Origin: Leifsonia aquatica
Lineage (GTDB): Bacteria; Actinomycetota; Actinomycetes; Actinomycetales; Microbacteriaceae
NCBI RefSeq assembly: GCF_014190775.1
Contig: NZ_JACHVP010000001.1
Location: forward strand, 1,302,001 to 1,366,000
Length of the DNA: 64,000 bases
Reading direction: 5' to 3'
Part shown: piece by piece, positions 8,629 to 15,602 of the stretch
How positions within the stretch are numbered: position 1 is the stretch's first letter
Layout: every line of letters begins with the position of its first letter
Translations under genes and position numbers: made by a program
Notes under the pieces: model-generated
The model's database searches: none
Seen by the model: the letters and a program-made list of their open reading frames with translations, nothing else
Told to the model about the DNA's origin: nothing

Positions 8629-9591
8629 ATGGCAAGCACCGGATCGCGCACCCTGCAGCTGCTCTCGCTGCTGCAGACCCATCGCTACTGGCCCGGCAAC
8701 GACCTCGCCGAGCGGCTCGGCGTGTCCCCGCGCACGCTACGGCGTGACGTGGACCGGCTGCGCGACCTCGGCTACCCCGTCGATGCCACCCGTGGTGTCG
8801 CGGGAGGCTACCAGCTCGCGGCGGGCGCGTCCCTGCCTCCGCTCGTGGTCGACGACGAGGAGGCGGTCGCTCTCGCCGTCGGGCTGCGCACGGCCGCGCA
8901 GAGCGGGATCGCGGGGGTCGAGGAGGCGTCGGTGCGTGCCCTCGCGAAGGTGGTCCAGGTCATGCCGCCGCGCCTCAAGCGTCGCGTCGACGCCCTGCGG
9001 GTGGCGACCCTCGCGACGGCGATGCGCGGCGGCCCCGTCGCCGACGCCACGACGCTGACGACGGTCGCCCAGGCCTGCCGGGATGAGGAGCGGCTCGAGT
9101 TCACCTACGTCGCCCGCGGCGGGGAGGAGACGCGACGCACCGTGGAGCCGCATCGGCTCGTCTCTGTCGGGCGCCGCTGGTACCTGGTCGCCTACGACCT
9201 GACCCGGTTCGACTGGCGCAGCTTCCGCCTCGACCGGCTGACCGAGCCGCGCGTGACCGGCGCGCGCTTCCGGCCGCGGGAGCTGCCCGCAGAGGATGCG
9301 GCCGAGTACGTCCGCGCCTCCCTCTCCCCCGCGGCGGCTCCGCTCGTCGTCGACGCCGTCGTCAGCGCGCCCTACGACCGGGTGGAGGAGGCCATCGGCC
9401 GCTGGGCGACGGTCTCCCCCGCCGGCGACGCGACCTCCCGGGTCCGGCTGACCGTCGAGAGCGCCGAGTGGGCGCTCTTCGGGCTGGCTGCGGCCGGCGC
9501 ACCCTTCATCATCGAGGGGCCGGACGCGGTGCGCGAACTCGCCGCCGTCTGGGCCGACCGCTTCCGCGACGCCGCGACGGGGGTCGCCTAG
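8629..9591 (+). CDS. WYL-domain transcriptional regulator (DeoR/HTH_11 type)
   Basis: 320 residues. N-terminal winged helix-turn-helix at about 5-60 (SLLQTHRYWPGNDLAERL, SPRTLRRDVDRLRDLGYPV), then a WYL domain around 140-205 (LEFTYVARGGEETRRTVEPH, WYLVAYDL) and a C-terminal extension (WCX). WYL proteins bind a ligand, possibly nucleic acid, and control DNA damage or metabolic genes; target unknown. A GGGAGG ribosome site directly precedes the ATG; a CACACT -10-like box 7 nt upstream may instead allow leaderless initiation. The VIT gene follows 10 nt downstream but has its own promoter overlapping this gene's stop codon. Confidence 0.87.
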   Translation: MASTGSRTLQLLSLLQTHRYWPGNDLAERLGVSPRTLRRDVDRLRDLGYPVDATRGVAGGYQLAAGASLPPLVVDDEEAVALAVGLRTAAQSGIAGVEEASVRALAKVVQVMPPRLKRRVDALRVATLATAMRGGPVADATTLTTVAQACRDEERLEFTYVARGGEETRRTVEPHRLVSVGRRWYLVAYDLTRFDWRSFRLDRLTEPRVTGARFRPRELPAEDAAEYVRASLSPAAAPLVVDAVVSAPYDRVEEAIGRWATVSPAGDATSRVRLTVESAEWALFGLAAAGAPFIIEGPDAVRELAAVWADRFRDAATGVA

Positions 9592-9601
9592 ACTTCTCGC
9601 G

Positions 9602-10705
9602 ATGACGAGCACCGAGCGCACCCCCACCCCCGCCGACATCCGGCGCTGGCGGCGCTACCTGGCCGACGAGCGCGCGGAGGCCTCCGTCTACCGCGATCTC
9701 GCCCAGCGCCGCACCGGCGAGGAGCGGGAGATCCTCCTCGCGCTCGCCGATGCCGAGGGCCGCCACGAGCAGCACTGGCTCGACCTGCTCGGCGACCAGG
9801 TGGGCAAGCCGCTCCGCGGGGACATCCGCACGCGCATGCTCGGCTTCCTCGCCCGCCGCTTCGGCTCCGTCTTCGTGCTCGCGCTGGCGCAGCGCGCCGA
9901 GGCCCGCTCCCCGTACGCGACGGATGCCGACGCGACGCCGCAGATGGCCGCCGACGAGCAGGTGCACGAGGAGGTCGTGCGCGCCCTCGCCGCGCGTGGC
10001 CGGCAGCGCCTCTCGGGCACGTTCCGCGCCGCGGTCTTCGGCGCCAACGACGGCCTGGTGAGCAACCTCGCCCTCGTGCTCGGCGTGAGCGCGAGCGGCG
10101 TCGCGACCCACGTCGTCCTCCTCACCGGTGTCTCCGGGCTCCTCGCGGGCGCCCTCTCGATGGGTGCGGGCGAGTACGTGTCCGTGCGGTCGCAGCGGGA
10201 GCTGCTGGAGGCCTCCAGCCCCAACCCCGCGACGCGCTCCGCCCTCCCGCATCTGGATGTCGACGCCAACGAACTGACGCTCGTCTACCGCGCTCGCGGC
10301 ATGTCGCCCGCGGACGCGCAGGCCCGCGCCTCCGAGACACTGCGGACCTTGGAGGCGTACACCAGCGAGATCCCCGTCACCACGCCTGGCGCTGCCTCGG
10401 CTCCCGTCGAGGACGAGCACGAGGCGGTCGGCAACGGCTGGAGCGCCGCCGTGTCGAGCTTCTGCTTCTTCGCCTCGGGCGCGCTCGTGCCGATCCTCCC
10501 CTACCTGTTCGGCCTCGGCGGCACGGCGGCGGTGCTCGTCTCCGCGGGGCTGGTCGGCATCGTGCTGCTCGCCACCGGAGCCATCGTGGGCCTGCTCTCG
10601 GGAGGGTCGCCCCTCAAGCGCGCGCTGCGCCAGCTCGCGATCGGCTACGGCGCCGCAGCGGCGACCTACGTGCTCGGCCTGCTGTTCGGGACCGCACTCG
10701 GCTAG
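9602..10705 (+). CDS. Ferritin-like / VIT1-CCC1 family metal transporter
   Basis: 367 residues in two parts: an N-terminal rubrerythrin/ferritin-like helical domain (about 10-130) with acidic/histidine pairs (DERAEAS, DAEGRHEQHWL, ADEQVHEEVV), and a C-terminal VIT1/CCC1 membrane domain (about 140-367) with FGANDGLVSNLALVLG and SMGAGEYVSVRSQ motifs. VIT1/CCC1 proteins move Fe2+ or Mn2+; the fused ferritin-like domain probably senses or oxidises the metal. The TAGACT box at 9589-9594, which uses the stop codon of the previous gene, is 7 nt from the ATG, indicating a leaderless mRNA. The preceding cation efflux gene suggests a metal-homeostasis neighbourhood. Confidence 0.88.
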   Translation: MTSTERTPTPADIRRWRRYLADERAEASVYRDLAQRRTGEEREILLALADAEGRHEQHWLDLLGDQVGKPLRGDIRTRMLGFLARRFGSVFVLALAQRAEARSPYATDADATPQMAADEQVHEEVVRALAARGRQRLSGTFRAAVFGANDGLVSNLALVLGVSASGVATHVVLLTGVSGLLAGALSMGAGEYVSVRSQRELLEASSPNPATRSALPHLDVDANELTLVYRARGMSPADAQARASETLRTLEAYTSEIPVTTPGAASAPVEDEHEAVGNGWSAAVSSFCFFASGALVPILPYLFGLGGTAAVLVSAGLVGIVLLATGAIVGLLSGGSPLKRALRQLAIGYGAAAATYVLGLLFGTALG

Positions 10706-10716
10706 TCCCCGCGCGA

Positions 10717-11220
10717 CTAGCGCCGGCGCGGGCCGTCGATGCCGTAGACCAGCGCGCCCGAGAGCGGGATCAGCAGGAACCACAGCCAGCTGTACTGGTA
10801 GCCCCAGATCCCGCTGGTGACGAAGAAGAGGATGACCGCGATGAACGGCATCACCGAGACGACGAGCAGGCCCCAGCGGTTGTTCGGGCGGTAGCGCTGC
10901 TCCGCGTACGGATCGCCGGGCGGCGCTGCGGCCGGGCCGGGAGCGTACGCCCCTGCCGGCGGCACCGGCTGCGCGGGAGGAAGGGGCTGCGCGGGCTGCC
11001 CCGCGTGGTCGTCGAGCTGCACGCCGCCGGGCAGATCCGCGAAGAGCGGCGCGAGGTCGCCGCGCGTGACCGCCGACCGCGCCGAGGCGACGCGCGACTG
11101 CAGTTCCGCTCCGTCGAGCCTCCCGGCGTTCGCGTGCGCCTGGAGGGCCGCGACCGCGCGCTCCCGCTCGTCCGTGCTGAGGCGCAGCGAGGCGCCGGAA
11201 GGGTCGTTGAGGTCGGTCAT
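10717..11220 (-). CDS. DUF1707 membrane protein
   Basis: 167 residues. N-terminal DUF1707 (about 10-65, with RLSTDERERAVAALQAHANAGRLDGAEL) is a short helical domain found at the N-terminus of many actinobacterial proteins. A proline/alanine-rich linker (75-110) leads to two membrane helices near the C-terminus (120-160). Function is unknown; relatives often have cell-envelope or signalling contexts. The start is supported by a CATACT -10 (complement of 11227-11232) 6 nt upstream. It converges with the VIT gene. Confidence 0.8.
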   Translation of the reverse strand: MTDLNDPSGASLRLSTDERERAVAALQAHANAGRLDGAELQSRVASARSAVTRGDLAPLFADLPGGVQLDDHAGQPAQPLPPAQPVPPAGAYAPGPAAAPPGDPYAEQRYRPNNRWGLLVVSVMPFIAVILFFVTSGIWGYQYSWLWFLLIPLSGALVYGIDGPRRR

Positions 11221-11249
11221 GCGGACAGTATGCCAGGGGCAGGAGTTCT

Positions 11250-11298
11250 GCCGCAGGACATCCGTGACGGTTCGCGTCTGAGGACATCGGTGACAATT
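11250..11298. mobile_element. IS481-like end remnant, left side of accessory patch (two tandem units)
   Basis: Two ~25-nt units are seen in tandem: CAGGACATCCGTGACGG (from 11254) and GAGGACATCGGTGACAATT (from 11280), 26 nt apart. The second (11276-11295) matches the complement of 11961-11980 at 19 of 20 positions. The motif resembles terminal repeats of actinobacterial IS481-type elements; that assignment is from memory of the family and not from a search. No transposase is present. Confidence 0.55.
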
Positions 11299-11387
11299 GG
11301 CGGTCGTGGTTGACGACGGCAGCGCTGAAATCTCCTGGGCGCGCCTTGGCTCTTCCCGGAATCTGTAGCTCGTGCTTCACTTCACGT

Positions 11388-11915
11388 ATGCCGATTGCTC
11401 CCATATTCAACGGGGCCGCGTTGGTCTCTGAACTCGACTCCCGCCGAGTCCGGTTAGGCCTGGGGTGGCCGGCTTTGGCGGAGGAGCTCACAGAACAGTC
11501 GGCCGGCCTGAGGGCCGCGCTGAACGACCATGCAGTGTGCTCGGGTGCGCTCGTTCGGACGGTGAGACGCGGCTCCATGTCCTGCCAGTACGCGCTCATG
11601 CTGCTGCAATGGCTGGACCGCTCTCCTGAGGAGTTCCTGTTCGGGCGGAGTCGAGCGGTGGGAGACACACGTCTGCCGGCTGTCGGGGCCGACGTTCGCC
11701 TACGTTGGGATCTCCCTCAGCTTTATGAGGCCGTGAACGATCAGAGGCGCGATCGCGGACTCACCTGGGCGATCCTGGCTGAACAGCTGGGATGCACTCC
11801 GAGCCGCGTGACGAACCTCCGCACCGCCCGCCTCGCGGACATGGACCTCGCCATGCGGCTCACGCAATGGCTGGGGAGGCCGGCAACGGATTTCGTGCAT
11901 CCCGCCACATGGTGA
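11388..11915 (+). CDS. Internally duplicated helix-turn-helix protein, function unknown
   Basis: 175 residues made of two related halves. The first (about 10-85: GLGWPALAEELTE ... ALMLLQWLDRSPEEFLF) and the second (about 107-175: GLTWAILAEQLGCTPSRVTNLRT ... AMRLTQWLGRPATDFV) share the pattern R..RGL.W..LAE.L ... L.QWL.R...F, so each is a Cro/C1-type HTH. The second half keeps a better recognition helix. No other domain. The gene has visibly lower GC and less strong codon preference than its neighbours and lies between inverted IS-end-like repeats, suggesting acquisition. The ATG at 11388 is used; the Shine-Dalgarno sequence is poor. Could be a phage-like or element-borne repressor. Confidence 0.6.
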   Translation: MPIAPIFNGAALVSELDSRRVRLGLGWPALAEELTEQSAGLRAALNDHAVCSGALVRTVRRGSMSCQYALMLLQWLDRSPEEFLFGRSRAVGDTRLPAVGADVRLRWDLPQLYEAVNDQRRDRGLTWAILAEQLGCTPSRVTNLRTARLADMDLAMRLTQWLGRPATDFVHPATW

Positions 11916-11960
11916 GAGCCACATCACCGCAGTCGGACACAACTCCCGACAGGGCCGACG

Positions 11961-11993
11961 TGTCACCGATGTCCTGAGACGGAAATTGTCCCC
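11961..11993. mobile_element. IS481-like end remnant, right side of accessory patch
   Basis: TGTCACCGATGTCCTGAGAC (11961-11980) is the inverted counterpart of 11276-11295. A second, worn unit AATTGTCCCCGGAT follows (11985-11998), so this side also appears to hold two units in tandem. It ends a few bases before the promoter of the LexA-controlled gene downstream. Confidence 0.55.
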
Positions 11994-12001
11994 GGATCGG
12001 T

Positions 12002-12029
12002 CTACACTCGCATTCGAACATCCGTTCGA
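12002..12029 (+). promoter_or_regulatory. LexA (SOS) box and promoter of the DUF6504 gene
   Basis: TCGAACATCCGTTCGA at 12014-12029 matches the actinobacterial/Gram-positive LexA consensus TCGAAC-N4-GTTCGA exactly. A TACACT -10 candidate is at 12002-12007, which puts the operator over the transcription start and fits repression. Confidence 0.9.
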
Positions 12030-12047
12030 ATCGAGGAGGTGGCGGCG

Positions 12048-12338
12048 ATGACCGATGTCGACGAAGCGGTCGCCGTGTGGACGACCGAGGAGGGCATCCC
12101 GCTGCGGCTGGTCTGGCGGTCGACGCGCTACCGGGTGAGCGACATGCCGACCGTCTGGGCGGCGGCGCCGGCCTGGTGGCGGCCGTTCGGCGAGCACCGC
12201 TACGACGTCGGCGCCCTGCCGCGCGAGATCGGCGGCTGGCGGTTCCAGGCGACCAGCGACACCGGCGACGCCCACGTGTTCGACGTGCGGCACGACGCCG
12301 TCGACCGCACCTGGCGCCTGGTGCGCGTCTTCGACTGA
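12048..12338 (+). CDS. DUF6504 family protein, SOS-controlled
   Basis: 96 residues, a small Trp/Arg-rich protein (WTTEEGIPLRLVWRSTRYRVSDMPTVW ... WRPFGEHRYDVG ... WRLVRVFD). The family is of unknown function and is often found beside Y-family polymerase or mutasome genes in actinobacteria. A perfect LexA box lies 19 nt upstream. The ATG is chosen over the GTG at 12039 because GAGGAGG (12034-12039) is at the right distance (8 nt) for it. The context suggests an accessory role in damage tolerance; the molecular function cannot be read. Confidence 0.8.
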   Translation: MTDVDEAVAVWTTEEGIPLRLVWRSTRYRVSDMPTVWAAAPAWWRPFGEHRYDVGALPREIGGWRFQATSDTGDAHVFDVRHDAVDRTWRLVRVFD

Positions 12339-12405
12339 CCGGCCGGCTCCCGGGCGGCGGGCGTGCCTCCCGCGGACGCCCGGGCGCATCGCATAGCCTC
12401 CTGGG

Positions 12406-13245
12406 GTGATGGACGACCGCTACGGATCCGATGTGCTGGCACCCGGATGGAAGACGGCCGGGCGCAAGCCCGTGCCCGACGTCGAGGCGGTGCGCGACCT
12501 GGTGGTGGAGGAGTCCGCCACCGGCTTCTGCGGGGCGATCACCCGCCTGGAGGCGCAGACCGTCGAGCTGGAGGACTACTTCGGCAAGAAGCGCGTCTTC
12601 CCCCTCGGGTCGGCGTTCCTGATCGACGGCGAGCCGGTGCGCCTGGTCGTGCCGAAGCGCACGGCGGGTGGCCCGGGGCGCACGGCATCCGGTTCGTTCG
12701 CGGTCGGCGAGCAGAAGGCGCGCATCGCCCGTGCGAGCCGCATCTTCGTCGAGGGCCGGCACGACGCCGAGCTCGTCGAGCGCGTGTGGGGCGACGACCT
12801 GCGCGTCGAGGGCGTCGTCGTCGAGTATCTGGAGGGCGTGGACGACCTGGACGCGATCGTGCGCGAGTTCGCCCCCACACGGGAGCGCCGCATCGGCGTG
12901 CTGGTCGACCACCTGGTCCCCGGCTCCAAGGAGAGCCGGATCGCCGAGACGGTCGCGCGCGGCCCGTACGGCGCGCACGTGCTCGTGGTCGGTCACCCCT
13001 TCATCGACATCTGGCAGGCGGTCAAGCCTGCCCGGGTCGGCCTGGAGGCGTGGCCGTCGATCCCGCGCTCGATCGAGTGGAAGCGCGGGATCTGCGCAGC
13101 GCTGGGTCTCCCCCACGAGAACCAGGCCGACATCGCGCGCGCCTGGAAGCGCATCCTGGGCCAGGTGCGCACGTTCGCCGACCTGGAGCCGGAGCTGCTC
13201 GGCCGGGTGGAGCACCTGATCGACTTCGTGACCGAACCGGCGTAG
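12406..13245 (+). CDS. DUF3097 family protein, TOPRIM-like
   Basis: 279 residues. After an N-terminal beta-rich part (20-85), residues 113-120 read IFVEGRHD and 166-174 read VLVDHLVPG, the spacing and shape of the Glu strand and D-x-D-x-PG strand of a TOPRIM fold as in RNase M5/OLD proteins; the middle Asp of DxD is His169 here. No experimental function is known for DUF3097. It sits between two LexA-controlled units. GTG at 12406 (or ATG 3 nt later) is preferred because TAGCCT (12394-12399) lies 6 nt upstream, a leaderless arrangement. Confidence 0.75.
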   Translation: MMDDRYGSDVLAPGWKTAGRKPVPDVEAVRDLVVEESATGFCGAITRLEAQTVELEDYFGKKRVFPLGSAFLIDGEPVRLVVPKRTAGGPGRTASGSFAVGEQKARIARASRIFVEGRHDAELVERVWGDDLRVEGVVVEYLEGVDDLDAIVREFAPTRERRIGVLVDHLVPGSKESRIAETVARGPYGAHVLVVGHPFIDIWQAVKPARVGLEAWPSIPRSIEWKRGICAALGLPHENQADIARAWKRILGQVRTFADLEPELLGRVEHLIDFVTEPA

Positions 13246-13261
13246 GGTCCGTCCACCGGGG

Positions 13262-13308
13262 CACAGCGTTTGCACCACAGCGCCTGTACCCCACAGCGTT
13301 TGTACCCC
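13262..13308. repeat. Short direct repeats upstream of imuA'
   Basis: CACAGCG recurs at 13262, 13276 and 13292, each followed by a related TTTGCAC / CCTGTACCC / TTTGTACCC tail, giving three units of 14-16 nt. They fill the gap between the DUF3097 stop and the second LexA box. Confidence 0.7.
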
Positions 13309-13326
13309 AGAATGCATTTGCGCTGT

Positions 13327-13342
13327 TCGAACATGTGTTCGA
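13327..13342 (+). promoter_or_regulatory. LexA (SOS) box of the imuA'-imuB-dnaE2 operon
   Basis: TCGAACATGTGTTCGA, a perfect TCGAAC-N4-GTTCGA palindrome, ending 10 nt before the imuA' ATG. Confidence 0.92.
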
Positions 13343-13352
13343 AAATGGATGC

Positions 13353-14048
13353 ATGTCCCCGGCATCCGCACCCGCCTTCGCCGACCCGGTCGTCGACCGG
13401 GCGCAGGTGCACGAGCTGCAGTCGCGCATCCGGCAGATGCAGGCGACGAAGCTCGAGAGCCGCACGTTCGAGACGCATCCCGCGCTCGGGCCGCTGCTGC
13501 CGGGCGGAGCGCTCAAGGCCGGCGCCGCCTACGCGGTGCACGGCTCCACCACCCTGCTGATGGCGCTGCTCGCCGGCCCCAGTGCGGCGGGCGCGTGGTG
13601 CGGGGTGATCGGCATGCCCGACTTCGGCGCCGAGGCGGCCGGCCGGTTCGGGATCGACCTGGAGCGGCTGGTGTTCGTGCCGCATCCCGGCGACCAGTGG
13701 CTGACCGTGACGGCGGCCGTGGTCGACGTGCTCGCGGTCGTGGCGGTCGCCCCGCCGACCCGTGCGAAAGACGGGGACGTCGCCCGGCTGGGCGCCCGGC
13801 TGCGGCAGCGGGAGTCGACGCTGATCGTCGCGGGCGACTGGCCGCAGGCCGAGGCGACGCTCTCGGTGGCGCGCAGCGGTTGGGACGGCCTCGGCACCGG
13901 AGCGGGCTACCTCTCGTCCCGGCGCGTGACCGTCGAGTCCGCCCCGCGCGGCGGCTCGGGACCGCGCCGGCGTGCGGAGCTGTGGCTGCCGGCGCCCGAC
14001 GAGAGCTTCCGCCCGTCCGGCCCGACGCGCCTGGAGGCGGTGGGCTAG
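13353..14048 (+). CDS. imuA': ImuA', mutasome accessory protein
   Basis: 231 residues. ImuA' of actinobacteria is a RecA-related protein without a working ATPase that supports the ImuB-DnaE2 mutasome in damage-induced mutagenesis. Visible are the N-terminal helix HELQSRIRQMQATK, the HPALGPLLPGGALKAGAAYAVHG segment where a RecA-like Walker loop would be (no GKT), and hydrophobic core strands (CGVIGMPDFG, LTVTAAVVDVLAVVAV). Position directly before imuB, with its stop abutting the next ATG, makes the assignment firm. Controlled by a LexA box 10 nt upstream. Confidence 0.85.
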   Translation: MSPASAPAFADPVVDRAQVHELQSRIRQMQATKLESRTFETHPALGPLLPGGALKAGAAYAVHGSTTLLMALLAGPSAAGAWCGVIGMPDFGAEAAGRFGIDLERLVFVPHPGDQWLTVTAAVVDVLAVVAVAPPTRAKDGDVARLGARLRQRESTLIVAGDWPQAEATLSVARSGWDGLGTGAGYLSSRRVTVESAPRGGSGPRRRAELWLPAPDESFRPSGPTRLEAVG

Positions 14049-15602
14049 ATGCGCGAGGTCACCCGCGCGATCGTGCTCTGGTGCCCGGACTGGCCCGTGA
14101 TCGCCGCCCGCCGGGCGGATCCGGGCCTGGCCGACGACACCCCGATCGCCCTGATGGAGAAGGGCGTGGTCTTCGCCTGCTCGGCAACGGCCCGCGCCGA
14201 CGGCGTGCGGCGCGGTCTGCGGATGCGCGAGGCGCAGTCCCGCTGCCCGCAGCTGGAGGTGCTCCCCTACGACCCCGTGCTCGATGAGCGTGCCTTCGAG
14301 CCGGTGCTGGCCGCCATCGAGGAGCTCGCGCCCGGCGTGCAGCCGCTGCGCCCCGGCACCTTCCTGCTGCGGGCGCGCGGACCGGCGCGCTACTACGGCG
14401 GCGAGGAGCAGGCCGCAGCCGAGCTGCTGCGCTGCCTGGAGGGGCTGGGGCTGCCGGATGCGCGCGCCGGCATCGCCGACGGGCCGTTCGCCGCCGGGCA
14501 GGCCGCCCGCTCCACCGGCGCCGCCCGCGTGCGCGTGATCCCGGCGGGCGGGTCGGCCGCCTTCCTCGCCCCGCTGCCGGTCGCCCAGCTCGGGCTGACC
14601 GAGCTGACCCCGCTGCTGCGCCGCCTCGGCCTGCACACTCTCGGCGACCTCGCCGCCCTCGACCGGCTCGACGTGCGCGAACGGTTCGGGGAGCGCGGCG
14701 AGCACGCGCACGACCTGGCCGGCGGCCTCGACGGTGCCGCGGTCGTGCCGCGCACCCCGCCGAAGCAGCTGGACCGCACCATCGAGTTCGAGCCTCCCCT
14801 CGACCGCGTCGACCAGGTCACCTTCGCGGTGCGCGGCACGGCCGAGCAGTTCGTCGGCGGCCTGACGAAGGCCGGGCTGGTCTGCACCACGCTCCGGGTG
14901 GAGGTGACCGACGAGGCCGGCCGCATCAGCGAGCGCAGCTGGCTGCACCCGCGGCTGTTCACGGCGGGGGATGTCGTCGACCGGGTGCGCTGGCAGCTGC
15001 AGGGCTCCGGCGCCCTCGACCCCGGTCTCGCCTCGCCGATCGTGCGGGTGGGCCTGGTGCCCGAAGCGGTGGACGACATCGGCCACCACGAGGACGGCCT
15101 GTGGGGCGGCGGAGCCGACGAGCGCATCCATCACGGCCTCACCCGCGTGCAGAGCATGCTGGGGCACGAGGCCGTGCTCACCGCCACGATCGGCGGGGGT
15201 CGCGGGCTCACCGAGCGGCAGGTGCTGGTGCCCTGGGGCGACCGGCCGGTCGGCGCCTCCCGGGCCGAGCAGCCGTGGCCCGGGTCGCTGCCCGCGCCCG
15301 CACCCTCCACCGTCTTCGAGGTGCCGCGTCCCGTGGCGGTGCTGACCGTCGAGGGCGAGACCGTCGAGGTGACCGACCGCGGCGACCTCACCGCCCCGAT
15401 CGCGCTCTTCTCCCCCACCGGCCGCCCGCACGACGCCCGCGAAGTGGGCTCGTGGGCGGGGCCGTGGCCGGTGCGCGAGCGCTGGTGGGACGCCACGCTC
15501 GCCCGGGCGATGCACCGGTTCCAGCTGGTCGACGCCGACGGGACGGCCTGGCTGCTGCGCCTGGCCTCCGGCGGCTGGTTCGCCGAGGCGAGGTACGACT
15601 GA
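14049..15602 (+). CDS. imuB: ImuB, catalytically inactive Y-family polymerase of the mutasome
   Basis: 517 residues. A Y-family (DinB/UmuC-like) fold: MREVTRAIVLWCPDWPVIAAR in place of the active DxDxFFASVE motif, ACSATARADGVRRGLRMREAQ (fingers), LPVAQLGLTELTPLLRRLGLHTLGDLA (helix-hairpin-helix) and a little-finger-like domain after 240. The catalytic acidic residues are absent, as expected for ImuB, which serves as the beta-clamp adapter that brings DnaE2 to lesions. Follows imuA' with no gap and overlaps dnaE2 by one base (TGATG). Confidence 0.9.
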   Translation: MREVTRAIVLWCPDWPVIAARRADPGLADDTPIALMEKGVVFACSATARADGVRRGLRMREAQSRCPQLEVLPYDPVLDERAFEPVLAAIEELAPGVQPLRPGTFLLRARGPARYYGGEEQAAAELLRCLEGLGLPDARAGIADGPFAAGQAARSTGAARVRVIPAGGSAAFLAPLPVAQLGLTELTPLLRRLGLHTLGDLAALDRLDVRERFGERGEHAHDLAGGLDGAAVVPRTPPKQLDRTIEFEPPLDRVDQVTFAVRGTAEQFVGGLTKAGLVCTTLRVEVTDEAGRISERSWLHPRLFTAGDVVDRVRWQLQGSGALDPGLASPIVRVGLVPEAVDDIGHHEDGLWGGGADERIHHGLTRVQSMLGHEAVLTATIGGGRGLTERQVLVPWGDRPVGASRAEQPWPGSLPAPAPSTVFEVPRPVAVLTVEGETVEVTDRGDLTAPIALFSPTGRPHDAREVGSWAGPWPVRERWWDATLARAMHRFQLVDADGTAWLLRLASGGWFAEARYD

